The notes beneath the pieces were generated by a model, which had not been told where the DNA came from, searched no databases, and saw nothing but the letters and a program-made list of their open reading frames with translations. Positions 37,644 through 46,267 of a DNA stretch of 64,000 nt are shown piece after piece (position 1 is the stretch's first letter; every line of letters begins with the position of its first letter). The stretch covers positions 434,001 to 498,000 of the forward strand of contig JAWKUI010000002.1 of assembly GCA_041398705.1 (NCBI GenBank), in the 5' to 3' direction. Source of the stretch: NORP259 sp041398705. Its GTDB lineage: Bacteria > Planctomycetota > UBA1135 > GCA-002686595. A program made the position numbers and the translations under genes.

Positions 37644-37763
37644 GGTGCGGAGGGGTGTGCCCCCGGCCGGGGGCGGGTTTCGAGGCGGTCAGGATAGCTC
37701 CCACCCAGCCCGAATGCCCCCTGGTGCGCGGATTCTGTGCCCCAAGCGCCTCCCATGACGCCG

Positions 37764-40739
37764 TCAGCGTCGTTCCAGCAACGGACAAGCCCCCAGGACC
37801 TCGATCCCCGGCCCATGATCCGGCAGGGACCGGCCGCGCCAGTGCCGAGAACAGATCCGCAGCGTTTGCATTCCACCGCCAAAGACCTCGCCGGCCAGGT
37901 CGCACAGGGCGCCTTCGATCACCAGCGTATCCAGGCCCTGGAATCCACTGGACCCGCCGAGCAGCACGCATTCGCGCAGCACGAGGTTGCCCCCCCGTTG
38001 GCCCTGGGCCAAAACCCGGTCCGCCCCGTCCAACAGGCAGCGATCGAGGTACGCCTTGCCCTGATCCCCAAGCACGAGCGTGCCGGCAGCGAAGTGCGTG
38101 GCGCGGGCCGACAGGCTGCACACGCCGATCATGCGCATGGCGAGGTAGGACTCCTTGCCGTCCCCCTGGATCAAGCGGCATTGGTCGAGTTCCACGGCCG
38201 ATTCGGTGAGCGACAACGGCGTCTGTGAGGCGATCAGCGTCACGCGCCGCAGGGTCATCGTCGAACTCGCGAGGGAGACAGCGTTGCCGCTGGCGTGTTC
38301 GAGGGTCAGGTCGGCCACCACCAGGTCCGGGAGCGATGCGGCCTGGATGCCCGCGTGGACGTGCACGTCCCCTTCCCCGAGCAGCGCGAGGCCCGGCACA
38401 CCGACTTCGATCCAATGGTCGCCGGAATCGTCGTTGCCGTACTCACCTGCGGGCAGGATCACGTCCACGTACCCATCGCCATTCATCTCGAGTTCGCGCA
38501 GCAGGGACTGCAACGCGCCGAGCGACGGCTGTTCGAGGTGCAAAACGCGGCGCGGGGACCCGGCCAAGGTGGCGCGGTTGCGCACCTGCCAAAGATCGCG
38601 CCAGGCGCGTAGTTCGCTCGACGGGCGCACAAGTCCCTCGAGGATCGCGCGCAAGAGCACCGGGCGCGGCTCCTGGGCGTACCGATCGAGCAGACCGAGC
38701 CCGAGCAGCACGTTCTCGAGGAAGACCCGCTGTCCGAACTCCGGCACGCTCGATTCGGCTTCGTTCGCGAGCGCGAGCAGCGCGAGGCCCGGATCGAAGT
38801 GCCACGCATCCGCGGCCTGTCGCAGGATCGCCCCAGCATCGGCGCGACTGGCGCCATCGAGCTCGCGCGCCCAATCGAGGTGCAGCGGATCGTGGCGATC
38901 GGCCGGCGGAATCCGCGCGGCGATGCCTTCGTTCGCAGGGCCGGGCGCGATCATCGGCTCCAGGGTCCCATCGCCGAGCACGTTCGCGAGATCCCGCACG
39001 CGCGCATCCGGGTCGAGCCGCGCGAGCAGATCGAGCCAAGGCGCCCGTTCCGCGAGCTGGGCATCGGTCAGCAAAGCGAGGATGCGCATGCGCGCATCGG
39101 GATCGCACCACGGGCCGGGAAGGGCGCCTTCCAGCCCTTCCCGTTGGCCCGCAATGCGCAAGACCCCTTGCAGTTGGCCGCCAGCAACCCCTTCGGGCGT
39201 CAGCAGCATCTGGCGCGCCAGGTCCGCCTGCACGCCTTCCCCGCGTTCATAGAGTTCGAGCAGGGTCGGCCACGCGGCCGGGCCCAGGGCGCGCAACATC
39301 TGTTCGCCGAGCAATCGATCGGAGAAGGACTCCGACTCGAGCGCCGTCATGGCGCCGCGCTGAACCGTGACCAGGCGATCGCCGTCGGAGACGTCAAACG
39401 CAATCAGCGAAACCGGCGCCGAAGGCGGCGAAACGTTGCCGCCAAGCATGCGATGACGGAAGCGCAAAGAAACGAGCGGGAGGCGATCGGCAGGCAGGTC
39501 GAAGGTCAAGCTCTGGCCCTGGACCACCGCGGAATCCCGCGCGATCACGGTCCACTCTCCGGCGCCGGGAAACCGATCGACTTCGATGATGCGTTCGGGC
39601 AATTCCCCTTCATACCACTCGGGCAACTTGAGCGGTTCGAACGACAGGTTCAGCGCGCTACCGGTGAATTGATTCCCGTGTAGGCGCGGCGCCAAGGGCA
39701 ACCAACCATCCCCCGCCCAATCGATGCTGCGGTGCATCACCCAACCGCCGTTTTCGGTGCGCTCGAAGCGCAAGCGCCCGCGCACCCCTTGATCCACGCG
39801 GCAGAAGTACACCCAGTTGTCCGCCGTCACCGGCCGGATTCCATGGTGGAAACCGCCGTTCTCCAGGCGCGGGGCCAGCCAGTTCGAGAACTCGTCGGCG
39901 CCCCCGCCGCTCACCATGAGCGGGCACTTCTCGGAGGCTCGCAGCAGGATGCGCTCCCCGGAGATCTGCGAGACCTCGACGTCGGCTTCGAGCGGTTGGA
40001 TCGCTCCGGTCAGAAGATCGATTCCCAATCCATCTTCGAGCTGCGTGCCCTGGCTTTCGGGACGCTCCTGCCGCAACGCACGGCGCCGAGTCGCGGGCAC
40101 CGGGCCATCGCGCAGCGGCGTCACGCTGTACTCGAGCATCACTCCGGGCGGAGCGAGGTCGTCGAACCAACCGCCCGTGTCGGTGGTGCCAAGTTCGAGC
40201 GCCGCTTCGGGCGACCCCACCACGCGGCGCATCACGCGGCAGGGAAAGGCCCCGTCGGTCCACCAATGCAGGCGGTAGCCGTCCGGCTCCGCCGCCACGT
40301 CGAGTTCGAGATTCGGACCCGGCTGCAGGCGCGCGCCCGCCTCCAGGGTAAGGTGTTCGATCCGCACCCAATCGCCGGCCGCCTGCGCCTCGATCACCCG
40401 CACCCAGCCCCACCCCCCCTCGGGCCGCCGGTACGCGATCTCCTGGCCCGCCTTGCCGGGCAGGATGCGATGGCTCTGGTTCGGTTCGATGGCGTCCGGG
40501 TCGAGCCCATCCGGGCCCAGGCTGCCAACGGTGCCCCAGAAGAGCTCCCCCCGCACCTGCCAGCCCCGGGGCCCCCAGACCAGCGCCACCGCGCCATCCG
40601 GGCCGAACTCAAGGCCCTCGCCCACCTCCAACAGCTCCTCCTGCGCCACCCCGAGCGTCGCAAACGGGGACAGGAGCAGCAGGATCCAGGCCAGCGGCAG
40701 CGGAAGTCGGAACCGGAACACGGCGGACGGATACCCCAT
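37764..40739 (-). CDS. Large exported protein with beta-helix-like C-terminus
   Basis: This 991-residue protein has a signal peptide (LPLPLAWILLLLSPFATLG, cleavage near VAQ-EE). The first 550 residues are beta-rich with no recognised domain, and a helical Ala/Leu/Arg-rich part follows. The last 220 residues contain short rung-like repeats (LVVADLTLEHASGNAVSLAS, LRRVTLIASQTPLSLTES, LVLRECVLLGGSSGF) typical of right-handed parallel beta-helices. It is probably surface-located. ATG at 40739 was chosen since the frame further upstream runs antisense through tRNA-Ala and cannot be coding. Function unknown. Confidence 0.7.
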   Translation of the reverse strand: MGYPSAVFRFRLPLPLAWILLLLSPFATLGVAQEELLEVGEGLEFGPDGAVALVWGPRGWQVRGELFWGTVGSLGPDGLDPDAIEPNQSHRILPGKAGQEIAYRRPEGGWGWVRVIEAQAAGDWVRIEHLTLEAGARLQPGPNLELDVAAEPDGYRLHWWTDGAFPCRVMRRVVGSPEAALELGTTDTGGWFDDLAPPGVMLEYSVTPLRDGPVPATRRRALRQERPESQGTQLEDGLGIDLLTGAIQPLEADVEVSQISGERILLRASEKCPLMVSGGGADEFSNWLAPRLENGGFHHGIRPVTADNWVYFCRVDQGVRGRLRFERTENGGWVMHRSIDWAGDGWLPLAPRLHGNQFTGSALNLSFEPLKLPEWYEGELPERIIEVDRFPGAGEWTVIARDSAVVQGQSLTFDLPADRLPLVSLRFRHRMLGGNVSPPSAPVSLIAFDVSDGDRLVTVQRGAMTALESESFSDRLLGEQMLRALGPAAWPTLLELYERGEGVQADLARQMLLTPEGVAGGQLQGVLRIAGQREGLEGALPGPWCDPDARMRILALLTDAQLAERAPWLDLLARLDPDARVRDLANVLGDGTLEPMIAPGPANEGIAARIPPADRHDPLHLDWARELDGASRADAGAILRQAADAWHFDPGLALLALANEAESSVPEFGQRVFLENVLLGLGLLDRYAQEPRPVLLRAILEGLVRPSSELRAWRDLWQVRNRATLAGSPRRVLHLEQPSLGALQSLLRELEMNGDGYVDVILPAGEYGNDDSGDHWIEVGVPGLALLGEGDVHVHAGIQAASLPDLVVADLTLEHASGNAVSLASSTMTLRRVTLIASQTPLSLTESAVELDQCRLIQGDGKESYLAMRMIGVCSLSARATHFAAGTLVLGDQGKAYLDRCLLDGADRVLAQGQRGGNLVLRECVLLGGSSGFQGLDTLVIEGALCDLAGEVFGGGMQTLRICSRHWRGRSLPDHGPGIEVLGACPLLERR

Positions 40740-40840
40740 ACCCAACCCTACCCCGGAATCGCCCGTCCGGCGGCCCATCGCCGCAATTGCCCGGCGTAGC
40801 CTTGCACCGCGCCCCGCCAGGCCTACAATCCCGGGCCCGT

Positions 40841-40916
40841 GGGGAAGTAGCTCAGTTGGTAGAGCGTCGCGTTCGCAATGCGAAGGTCGAGGGTTCGAGC
40901 CCCTTCTTCTCCACCA
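40841..40916 (+). tRNA. tRNA-Ala (anticodon CGC)
   Basis: A full cloverleaf can be drawn. The acceptor is GGGGAAG with CTTCTCC including the G3-U70 alanine identity pair. The D arm is GCTCAGTTGGTAGAGC and the anticodon loop is TTCGCAA (anticodon CGC, codon GCG). The T loop is TTCGAGC and the CCA is encoded at 40914-40916. A rho-independent terminator follows. Confidence 0.96.
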
Positions 40917-40940
40917 TTCCCCCCTCCCGGGGACCCGCCA

Positions 40941-40964
40941 AAGCGCCTTGAAGGGCGCTTTTTT
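40941..40964 (+). terminator. Rho-independent terminator after tRNA-Ala
   Basis: AAGCGCC-TTGAA-GGGCGCTT is followed by a continuous T-run (six in total), 24 bases downstream of the tRNA 3' end. Confidence 0.9.
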
Positions 40965-41113
40965 CGTGCCCAGGCATTCACAGGGCAGGGCGGGGATGGC
41001 TCGCGAAAGGGCCGGCGCCCATGACCGCGCGGCGAGGGCGTACAAGGCCGGCGGGCCAAGGCATTCGCCGATTCCCCACAGCGCAGGCGGTCAAATCCCC
41101 CGCGACCTGGGCA

Positions 41114-42331
41114 CTACCGGCGGCGGCGCGGGCCGCGGCCCGAGGGGCGGCGCAAGGCGGTGCCGGCGGCGAGGTCGCGTTCGAAGTCGGCGATCGTGCG
41201 CAGCAGGGGGTCCGCAAAGAGGTCCATCTGCCAGCCCTGCAGGTCGCCAATCTCCTGGACGGCGTCCTTCGCCTTCGGCCGGCGTACTGCCAGGCGTTCG
41301 AGGGCGGTGCGGTGGATCAGGTAGGCGGCTTCGATGCCGAGGCGGTCCGACGCCTTCTTACGCACCTGCTTGAGGCGATCGTTGAGTTCGGACGCCTCTT
41401 CGTCGAGGTACTCGGTTCCCGGTTTGCGCGGGCCGGACGGCCATTTTTCGATCGGCGGCAATTCCAGTGCGCCTTCGATCGCGGCGAGGATCTCCTTGCC
41501 GTATCGCGACCGCACCAGGCCCGAGCAGCCCTTGATCGAACCGAGGGTCTGCAAGGTGCGGGGGCGCTTTTCGGCGAGCTCCATCATCGTGTGGTTGGCG
41601 ATCACACGGAACGCCGGCACGTCGCGCTCGCGGGCGAGCCGGTCGCGCAATACGAAGAGCTCGCGCAGGATGGTGCGCGCGGCGGGGCGCAGGGTGCGCG
41701 CGCCTTTGATGCGCGTGAAATCGTCCGGCCGGAACTCCTGGGGCGGCGGGGTGATGCCCTCGAGACGCCGGCATTCGGTGTCGAGGATCATCATGCGGTC
41801 CGCTTCCTGCAGCGCCGCCTTCTGTTCGTGGTACAGATCGATCAGGTAGTGCGTGTCCAGGCGCGCATACGAGACCTGCTGGGGGCTCAAGGGGCGCTGC
41901 GACCAGTCCGAACGCTGCATCGACTTGTCGAGCTGCACGCCGAAGTGGTCCTCGAGCACCGCCGCCAGGCCCGGGGACTTCGATCCGAGCACCGCCGCCG
42001 CCACGCGCGTATCGAACAACCCCGCAAAGGAGAAGCCGAAGTCGCGCTTCAGGATCAGGATGTCGAACTCGGAATCGTGAAAGAGCTTGGTGCGCTCCGG
42101 ATCCGCCAGCATGGGCCCGAGCGGGGCCAGATCGAGGTCCGCCAGGGGATCGATCAGGTAGTCCTGACCCGCCGCGGACACCTGGATCAGGCAGACCTTG
42201 TCCCGATAACTGTGGAAGCCGTCGGCCTCCGTATCCACCGCAATGACCGGCTGATCCTCAAGGAAGTCGACCAAACCCGCCAGGGATCGGTCGTCCTCGA
42301 TCAGGTGCGGATCACCCAGGTTCTTGCTCAT
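41114..42331 (-). CDS. rnd: Ribonuclease D
   Basis: This 405-residue DEDD-family 3'-5' exoribonuclease is involved in tRNA 3' maturation. The exonuclease domain has motif I IAVDTEADGF (D, E), motif II LFHDSEFDILIL (D), and motif III YARLDTHYLIDLY (Y and D). One HRDC domain follows (ELFVLRDRLARERDVPAFRV), with a divergent second helical region and a basic tail (RRPSGRGPRRRR). ATG at 42331 is chosen; the frame upstream would run through the tRNA-Asp gene. Its position between two tRNA genes is consistent with its role, though probably coincidental. Confidence 0.93.
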   Translation of the reverse strand: MSKNLGDPHLIEDDRSLAGLVDFLEDQPVIAVDTEADGFHSYRDKVCLIQVSAAGQDYLIDPLADLDLAPLGPMLADPERTKLFHDSEFDILILKRDFGFSFAGLFDTRVAAAVLGSKSPGLAAVLEDHFGVQLDKSMQRSDWSQRPLSPQQVSYARLDTHYLIDLYHEQKAALQEADRMMILDTECRRLEGITPPPQEFRPDDFTRIKGARTLRPAARTILRELFVLRDRLARERDVPAFRVIANHTMMELAEKRPRTLQTLGSIKGCSGLVRSRYGKEILAAIEGALELPPIEKWPSGPRKPGTEYLDEEASELNDRLKQVRKKASDRLGIEAAYLIHRTALERLAVRRPKAKDAVQEIGDLQGWQMDLFADPLLRTIADFERDLAAGTALRRPSGRGPRRRR

Positions 42332-42356
42332 GCGGGGAGGGGGGGTCTCGGATACG

Positions 42357-42380
42357 AAAAAAGCTCCCTTCCGGGAGCTC
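42357..42380 (-). terminator. Rho-independent terminator after tRNA-Asp
   Basis: On the minus strand GAGCTCCC-GGAA-GGGAGC runs into TTTTTT, 87 bases past the tRNA-Asp 3' end and just upstream of the rnd start. Confidence 0.85.
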
Positions 42381-42466
42381 TGCTGGGGCCCCTTGGGGCG
42401 CGGGGATCCCCGGGGGACCGGGGCACTCCTGAACCAGGGCCGCTGTAGGGCCCCGGGCGCGAGGAG

Positions 42467-42543
42467 TGGCGAGGGCGACGGGACTTGAACCCGCAACCTC
42501 CGGCGTGACAGGCCGGCACTCTAACCGATTGAGCTACGCCCCC
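42467..42543 (-). tRNA. tRNA-Asp (anticodon GTC)
   Basis: The acceptor is GGGGGCG with CGCCCTC. The D arm is GCTCAATCGGTTAGAGT, the anticodon loop is CTGTCAC (GTC, codon GAC), the T loop is TTCAAGT, the discriminator is G and the CCA is encoded. Length 77 including CCA. Confidence 0.96.
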
Positions 42544-42627
42544 GCTTGGGGAGGGGAAGTATAGCCGCCGGTCCCCCCCTGTCCAGCGCGCAGCCTCCGG
42601 ACTCTCAAAAAAATGTGAGGGCGTCGC

Positions 42628-45267
42628 TCAGCCCGTGCGCACCGCCCGGATCGTGTCCATGCGGCCCATACGGTAGACGGGGTAGGCCGCGGCGACGAGG
42701 CCTACGAGCAGGGCCCCGGCAAGCCCCTGGATCAGGACCAGGGGCCGGATCTGGGGGACCAGGTCGAGGCCGGACAGGCTTTGCACCGAGGTCACGACGA
42801 GCGGCACCAAGGCCGCCCCCACCGCGATCCCGAGCAGGCCCCCGAGCAAAGCGAGCACCCCGGACTCGATCCAGACGAGGGCGGCGAGTTGGCCGCGGGA
42901 AGCCCCCAGGGCCCGGGCGATGCCGAGCTCCTTGGCCCGTTCGAGGGTCGCTAGCAACTGCCCGTTCAGGACCCCGAGCGCCGCCAGCCCGGCGGACAGG
43001 ACCACGAGCACGTCGAACAACCGGAAATCCCGTTCCAGGTCCCAGCGGTGCAGGGCGTGGATCGTCGCCCCGGTGTCCGTGCGCCACGGCCCCGGCAGCT
43101 CGCGGCTGCGCGCCGCATAAAACGCCCGCAGGTTCTCCACCACGCGCGGCACGTCCTCGCCGCCTTGCATGCGCACCGCCACGCGATCGACCATCTGCGT
43201 ATCGATGCAGAAGAAGCGCTCCAAGTGCCGCCGATCGACGATGCCGTACATGCGTTCGTCGGGGTTGGCCCAGTAACCGTAGGCGTCGCTGACGGCAGCC
43301 ACCGGGAAGGGCAAGACGCCCGAGCCCGAAGTCTCGAGATAGATCGAGTCGCCGGTTTCGTAGAGGCCGTCCTGGGCCAGCCGGCGGCTGAGGATCATGC
43401 CGCGCCCGGTGCGCATCGAAGCGAGCAACTCCGGGTTGTCCGCCAGGGGCCCGTAGTGCGCGAGTTCGTCGAGGTCGAGCCCAAGGATCAAGAACGGCAC
43501 GTTGATCTGCGCCTGCCCCATCTCGACGCCGAGCACCGCTTCGTCGCCATGCAGGTGCTTGGCCAGTTCGGCGAAGTCGGTGGGCGGCAGACCGCGCACG
43601 AAGACCTTGTGCTGCACCGCCTCCGCCGCCCAGGTGTCGATCTCCCCGCGCAGGCTGTCGGTGAGGCCGCGCAATCCGACGAAACCGGCGGCCACGAGCG
43701 CGATAGCGCTGGCGCTGGCTCCGATGCGTCCCGGCGAATGCACCATGCCCGAACGCGCCAGGCGCGCGGCGAAGGGCCACAGGCCGAGCAGCGGCTGCAC
43801 AAGGCGCGCGGCGGCCAATGCGAGGATGCGCGGGGCCACCAACGCGAGCAAGACCAGGCCGATCAACACGGCGACGGCGCCCAGGATCAGCGCCGCCATG
43901 CGATCGCTGCGCACTCCAACCGACGGCACGAGGATGAAGTACAGGGCGGGCAGCATCAGGGCGACCAGCGCGGCGAAGAACACGGCAAAGCCGCGGCTGC
44001 GGCGGTGCGCGCTGATTTCCTGGTCCCCGCGCAGGGCCGCGCCCGGGTCGGCTCCCCCCATCAGCAGCAACGGATAGACCGATCCGCACAGGGCCATGCC
44101 CACGCCCGCGGCGGCCAGGGCGAGCACCGAAGGCCAGGGCACCACGAACAATTCGATGTGTTTGCCCGAGCCGAGGGTGGTGAGGCCGAGGAACAGGAGG
44201 CCCTTGGCCATGGCGAGGCCGAGGGTAATGCCGAGCACGCCGCCGGCGAGCGATTGCACCACCGCCTCCGTGAAGAACACCCGTGCGATCTGGCGGCGGG
44301 TGGCGCCGAGCGCGTGCAGGGTGCCGACTTCGGTCACCCGTTCGGTGAGCGACATCGAAAGGGTGTGGAAGATCACGAACAGGCCAAGCACGAGGGCGAA
44401 GAGCCCCGCCACGCGCACGCCGGTGCGGAACGCGCGTTCGTCGGCCGCCTGGCCGACAAGGGCGGCGCGGTTGACTTCGAGCGCCGCCACCTTGGCGAGG
44501 CTTGCGTCGAGGGCTTCGTTGTCGGCGAGGGGATCGCGGCGCGCCCAGAAAGTCGAGCGGGGATGGCTGCCCGCGAACAGTTCGCGGCCGCGGGGCAAAT
44601 CGACGATCACCACCTGGCCCCCCGCATTGCGACCGATACCGGTGCGCGCGAGCAACCCGACCACCTCGAACGGCTGGCGCTCGGGGTTGTCGAGCACGGG
44701 TTCGCCCGCTTCGACGAGCACCCCGTCGCGACAGACCTTGCGCCCCAGGCGCGACGGTCGAGACAACCAGACGGTGGAACCGAGCCCGGCCCCGAGCTCG
44801 TGTGCCATCTCCACCCCGAGCAGCACCTCCGCGGCACCATCGCCGGCGATCAAGCGGCCCTCTTCCAGATGCACAAGCCCGAACTGTCCGAGAGGCCCCG
44901 CTTCGAAGGCAAACAGCCGCACGCCGTTGCCGCCGCCGTCCGGGTCGGCCGCGAGCACCGCCCCTTCCTGGAAGCCTTCCACCGCCAAGCTGATGCCATC
45001 GGTTTCGCGCAGCTGCTCGATCGTCGCCCCCCCTTCCGGCGCCCGCAGCATCAGATCGGGAAGGGCGTCGTTGGCGCGCCGCTGCCGCATGCCTTCGACC
45101 GTGTTGTGGTCAAGCACGAGCACGCCGATCGCGATCGCCACGCCGGTGGCGATACCCAGGATAGCGAGCAAAGTCCGTCCGGGCCGCGCGCGGAAGGTGC
45201 GCAGCGCTAGTCGCGAAGCCAGTCCCAACTCAGATCTCCAATTGCGCCAGGGCCTGGTGCACCGCAT
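42628..45267 (-). CDS. ABC transporter permease with two FtsX domains
   Basis: This 879-residue permease is of the YbbP/MacB-LolE superfamily. There is an N-terminal helix (TLLAILGIATGVAIAIGVLV), a large periplasmic domain (about 60-280), and a first FtsX helix cluster (LFALVLGLFVIFHTLSMSLT, TEVGTLHALGATRRQIARVF). Several extra helices (LMLPALYFILVPSVGV and neighbours) lead to a second periplasmic domain and a second FtsX cluster (ELGIARALGASRGQLAALV, with a TIRAVRTG end). Two FtsX domains in one chain match YbbP. The ATG overlaps the end of the ATPase gene by 38 bases, so the two form one transporter, likely moving a lipid or lipoprotein-type substrate. Confidence 0.88.
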   Translation of the reverse strand: MRCTRPWRNWRSELGLASRLALRTFRARPGRTLLAILGIATGVAIAIGVLVLDHNTVEGMRQRRANDALPDLMLRAPEGGATIEQLRETDGISLAVEGFQEGAVLAADPDGGGNGVRLFAFEAGPLGQFGLVHLEEGRLIAGDGAAEVLLGVEMAHELGAGLGSTVWLSRPSRLGRKVCRDGVLVEAGEPVLDNPERQPFEVVGLLARTGIGRNAGGQVVIVDLPRGRELFAGSHPRSTFWARRDPLADNEALDASLAKVAALEVNRAALVGQAADERAFRTGVRVAGLFALVLGLFVIFHTLSMSLTERVTEVGTLHALGATRRQIARVFFTEAVVQSLAGGVLGITLGLAMAKGLLFLGLTTLGSGKHIELFVVPWPSVLALAAAGVGMALCGSVYPLLLMGGADPGAALRGDQEISAHRRSRGFAVFFAALVALMLPALYFILVPSVGVRSDRMAALILGAVAVLIGLVLLALVAPRILALAAARLVQPLLGLWPFAARLARSGMVHSPGRIGASASAIALVAAGFVGLRGLTDSLRGEIDTWAAEAVQHKVFVRGLPPTDFAELAKHLHGDEAVLGVEMGQAQINVPFLILGLDLDELAHYGPLADNPELLASMRTGRGMILSRRLAQDGLYETGDSIYLETSGSGVLPFPVAAVSDAYGYWANPDERMYGIVDRRHLERFFCIDTQMVDRVAVRMQGGEDVPRVVENLRAFYAARSRELPGPWRTDTGATIHALHRWDLERDFRLFDVLVVLSAGLAALGVLNGQLLATLERAKELGIARALGASRGQLAALVWIESGVLALLGGLLGIAVGAALVPLVVTSVQSLSGLDLVPQIRPLVLIQGLAGALLVGLVAAAYPVYRMGRMDTIRAVRTG

Positions 45268-45964
45268 CGACAGTTAGCCCCGGGCCGACCAACACCGGAT
45301 CATCCGCGAGTTGCCCGTCGAGCAGGAACCGCACCCGATCCGCATGGGCCGCGTCACGCGGGTTGTGGGTCACGAGCAGCACGGTGCGCCCCTCCTGATC
45401 CACCGCCTCGCGCAGGATCTGCATGACTTCCGCACCAGCCTTCTGCGAAAGGTTGCCCGTCGGTTCGTCCGCCAGGATCAACGGTTGTTCCCCGACCATT
45501 GCCCGCGCGATCGAAGCGCGTTGGCGTTCTCCGCCGGAGAGTTCATGCGGCAGGGCATCGAGCCGCGGACCGAGCCCGAGGCGCTCCCCCCAACGCGTGG
45601 CCGGTTCCTGCCAACCCCGGTTCTGGCCGCGGATCCACAGGGGCAACGCGATGTTCTCGCGCACCGTCAGATTGGGCAGCAGGTGGAAATACTGGAAGAC
45701 GAACGCCACCTGGGTGCGGCGCAGGCGCGTGCGCACCGTTTCCTTGAGCCGCTCGATCTCCTCATCCGCCAACCACACGCGCCCAGCCGAAACCGGTTCC
45801 AATCCGGCGATGAGGTACAGCAGCGTGGTTTTGCCCGAACCGCTCGGGCCCATAATGCACTCGAAGCTGCGTTCGGGGACTTCGATCGAAATGTTCTCAA
45901 GGATCGCGGTGCGGGATCCGCCGGATTCGCGGAATAGAAAGAGTTCGTCGGTTTTGGCGAGCAT
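45230..45964 (-). CDS. ABC transporter ATP-binding protein (LolD/YbbA type)
   Basis: This 244-residue nucleotide-binding subunit pairs with the FtsX-type permease that overlaps its 3' end. Walker A is GPSGSGKTTLLYLIAGLE, the Q-loop region FVFQYFHLLPNLTVREN, the signature LSGGERQRASIARAM, Walker B LILADEPTGNLS (with the catalytic Glu) and the H-loop LLVTHNPRDA. LPNLTVREN and PTGNL are typical of the MacB/LolD/YbbA subfamily. ATG at 45964 was chosen; the frame continues upstream into hairpin repeat A4, which is not coding. Confidence 0.92.
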   Translation of the reverse strand: MLAKTDELFLFRESGGSRTAILENISIEVPERSFECIMGPSGSGKTTLLYLIAGLEPVSAGRVWLADEEIERLKETVRTRLRRTQVAFVFQYFHLLPNLTVRENIALPLWIRGQNRGWQEPATRWGERLGLGPRLDALPHELSGGERQRASIARAMVGEQPLILADEPTGNLSQKAGAEVMQILREAVDQEGRTVLLVTHNPRDAAHADRVRFLLDGQLADDPVLVGPGLTVDAVHQALAQLEI

Positions 45965-46267
45965 GATTTCCGGGCGCGCCGATCGCGCGTTTCCGAATCG
46001 TCTTCCCTGATCCCGGGGAAAGCAATGCGGAATCCGGCCTCTCCGCCAAAGCTCCCGGGGAATAACGTTACATACCGAACCAGGCCTGTCAGTCCCCACC
46101 CGTGGGGCGTGCGCAGCACGCCCCACGAATTGTGGGACTGATCGAACCTGGTTCGGTACGTAACGTTATTCCCCGGGATCAATGGGCCCTGGCCCCCTAG
46201 CCGTCCCCCGACAGGTCAAACGGGCCACGCCCCTGACGGATTCCCGGTGCACCGCTACCCTGGTGCC
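45965..46267. other. 303-bp divergent interval containing hairpin A4
   Basis: This is the shared upstream region of the ABC operon and the HAF-repeat gene. Hairpin A4 occupies 46053-46178; about 90 bases remain on each side for promoters, none recognised with confidence. Confidence 0.7.
46053..46178. repeat. Long hairpin repeat, subfamily A (copy A4)
   Basis: Inverted repeat of 126 bp. The tip TCCCGGGG pairs with CCCCGGGA. The right arm has the full A consensus; the left arm is altered around CAGGCCTGTCAGTCCCC. The inner stem GTGGGGCGTGC closes a GCA loop. It is the only copy located between divergent rather than convergent genes. Confidence 0.93.

Noticed and set aside
40740..41045. N-terminal extension of the beta-helix-like protein gene
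   Set aside because: It would run antisense through tRNA-Ala; a normal signal peptide starts at 40739.
42332..42496. N-terminal extension of RNase D
   Set aside because: It would translate the tRNA-Asp gene and its terminator; the conserved protein starts at 42331.
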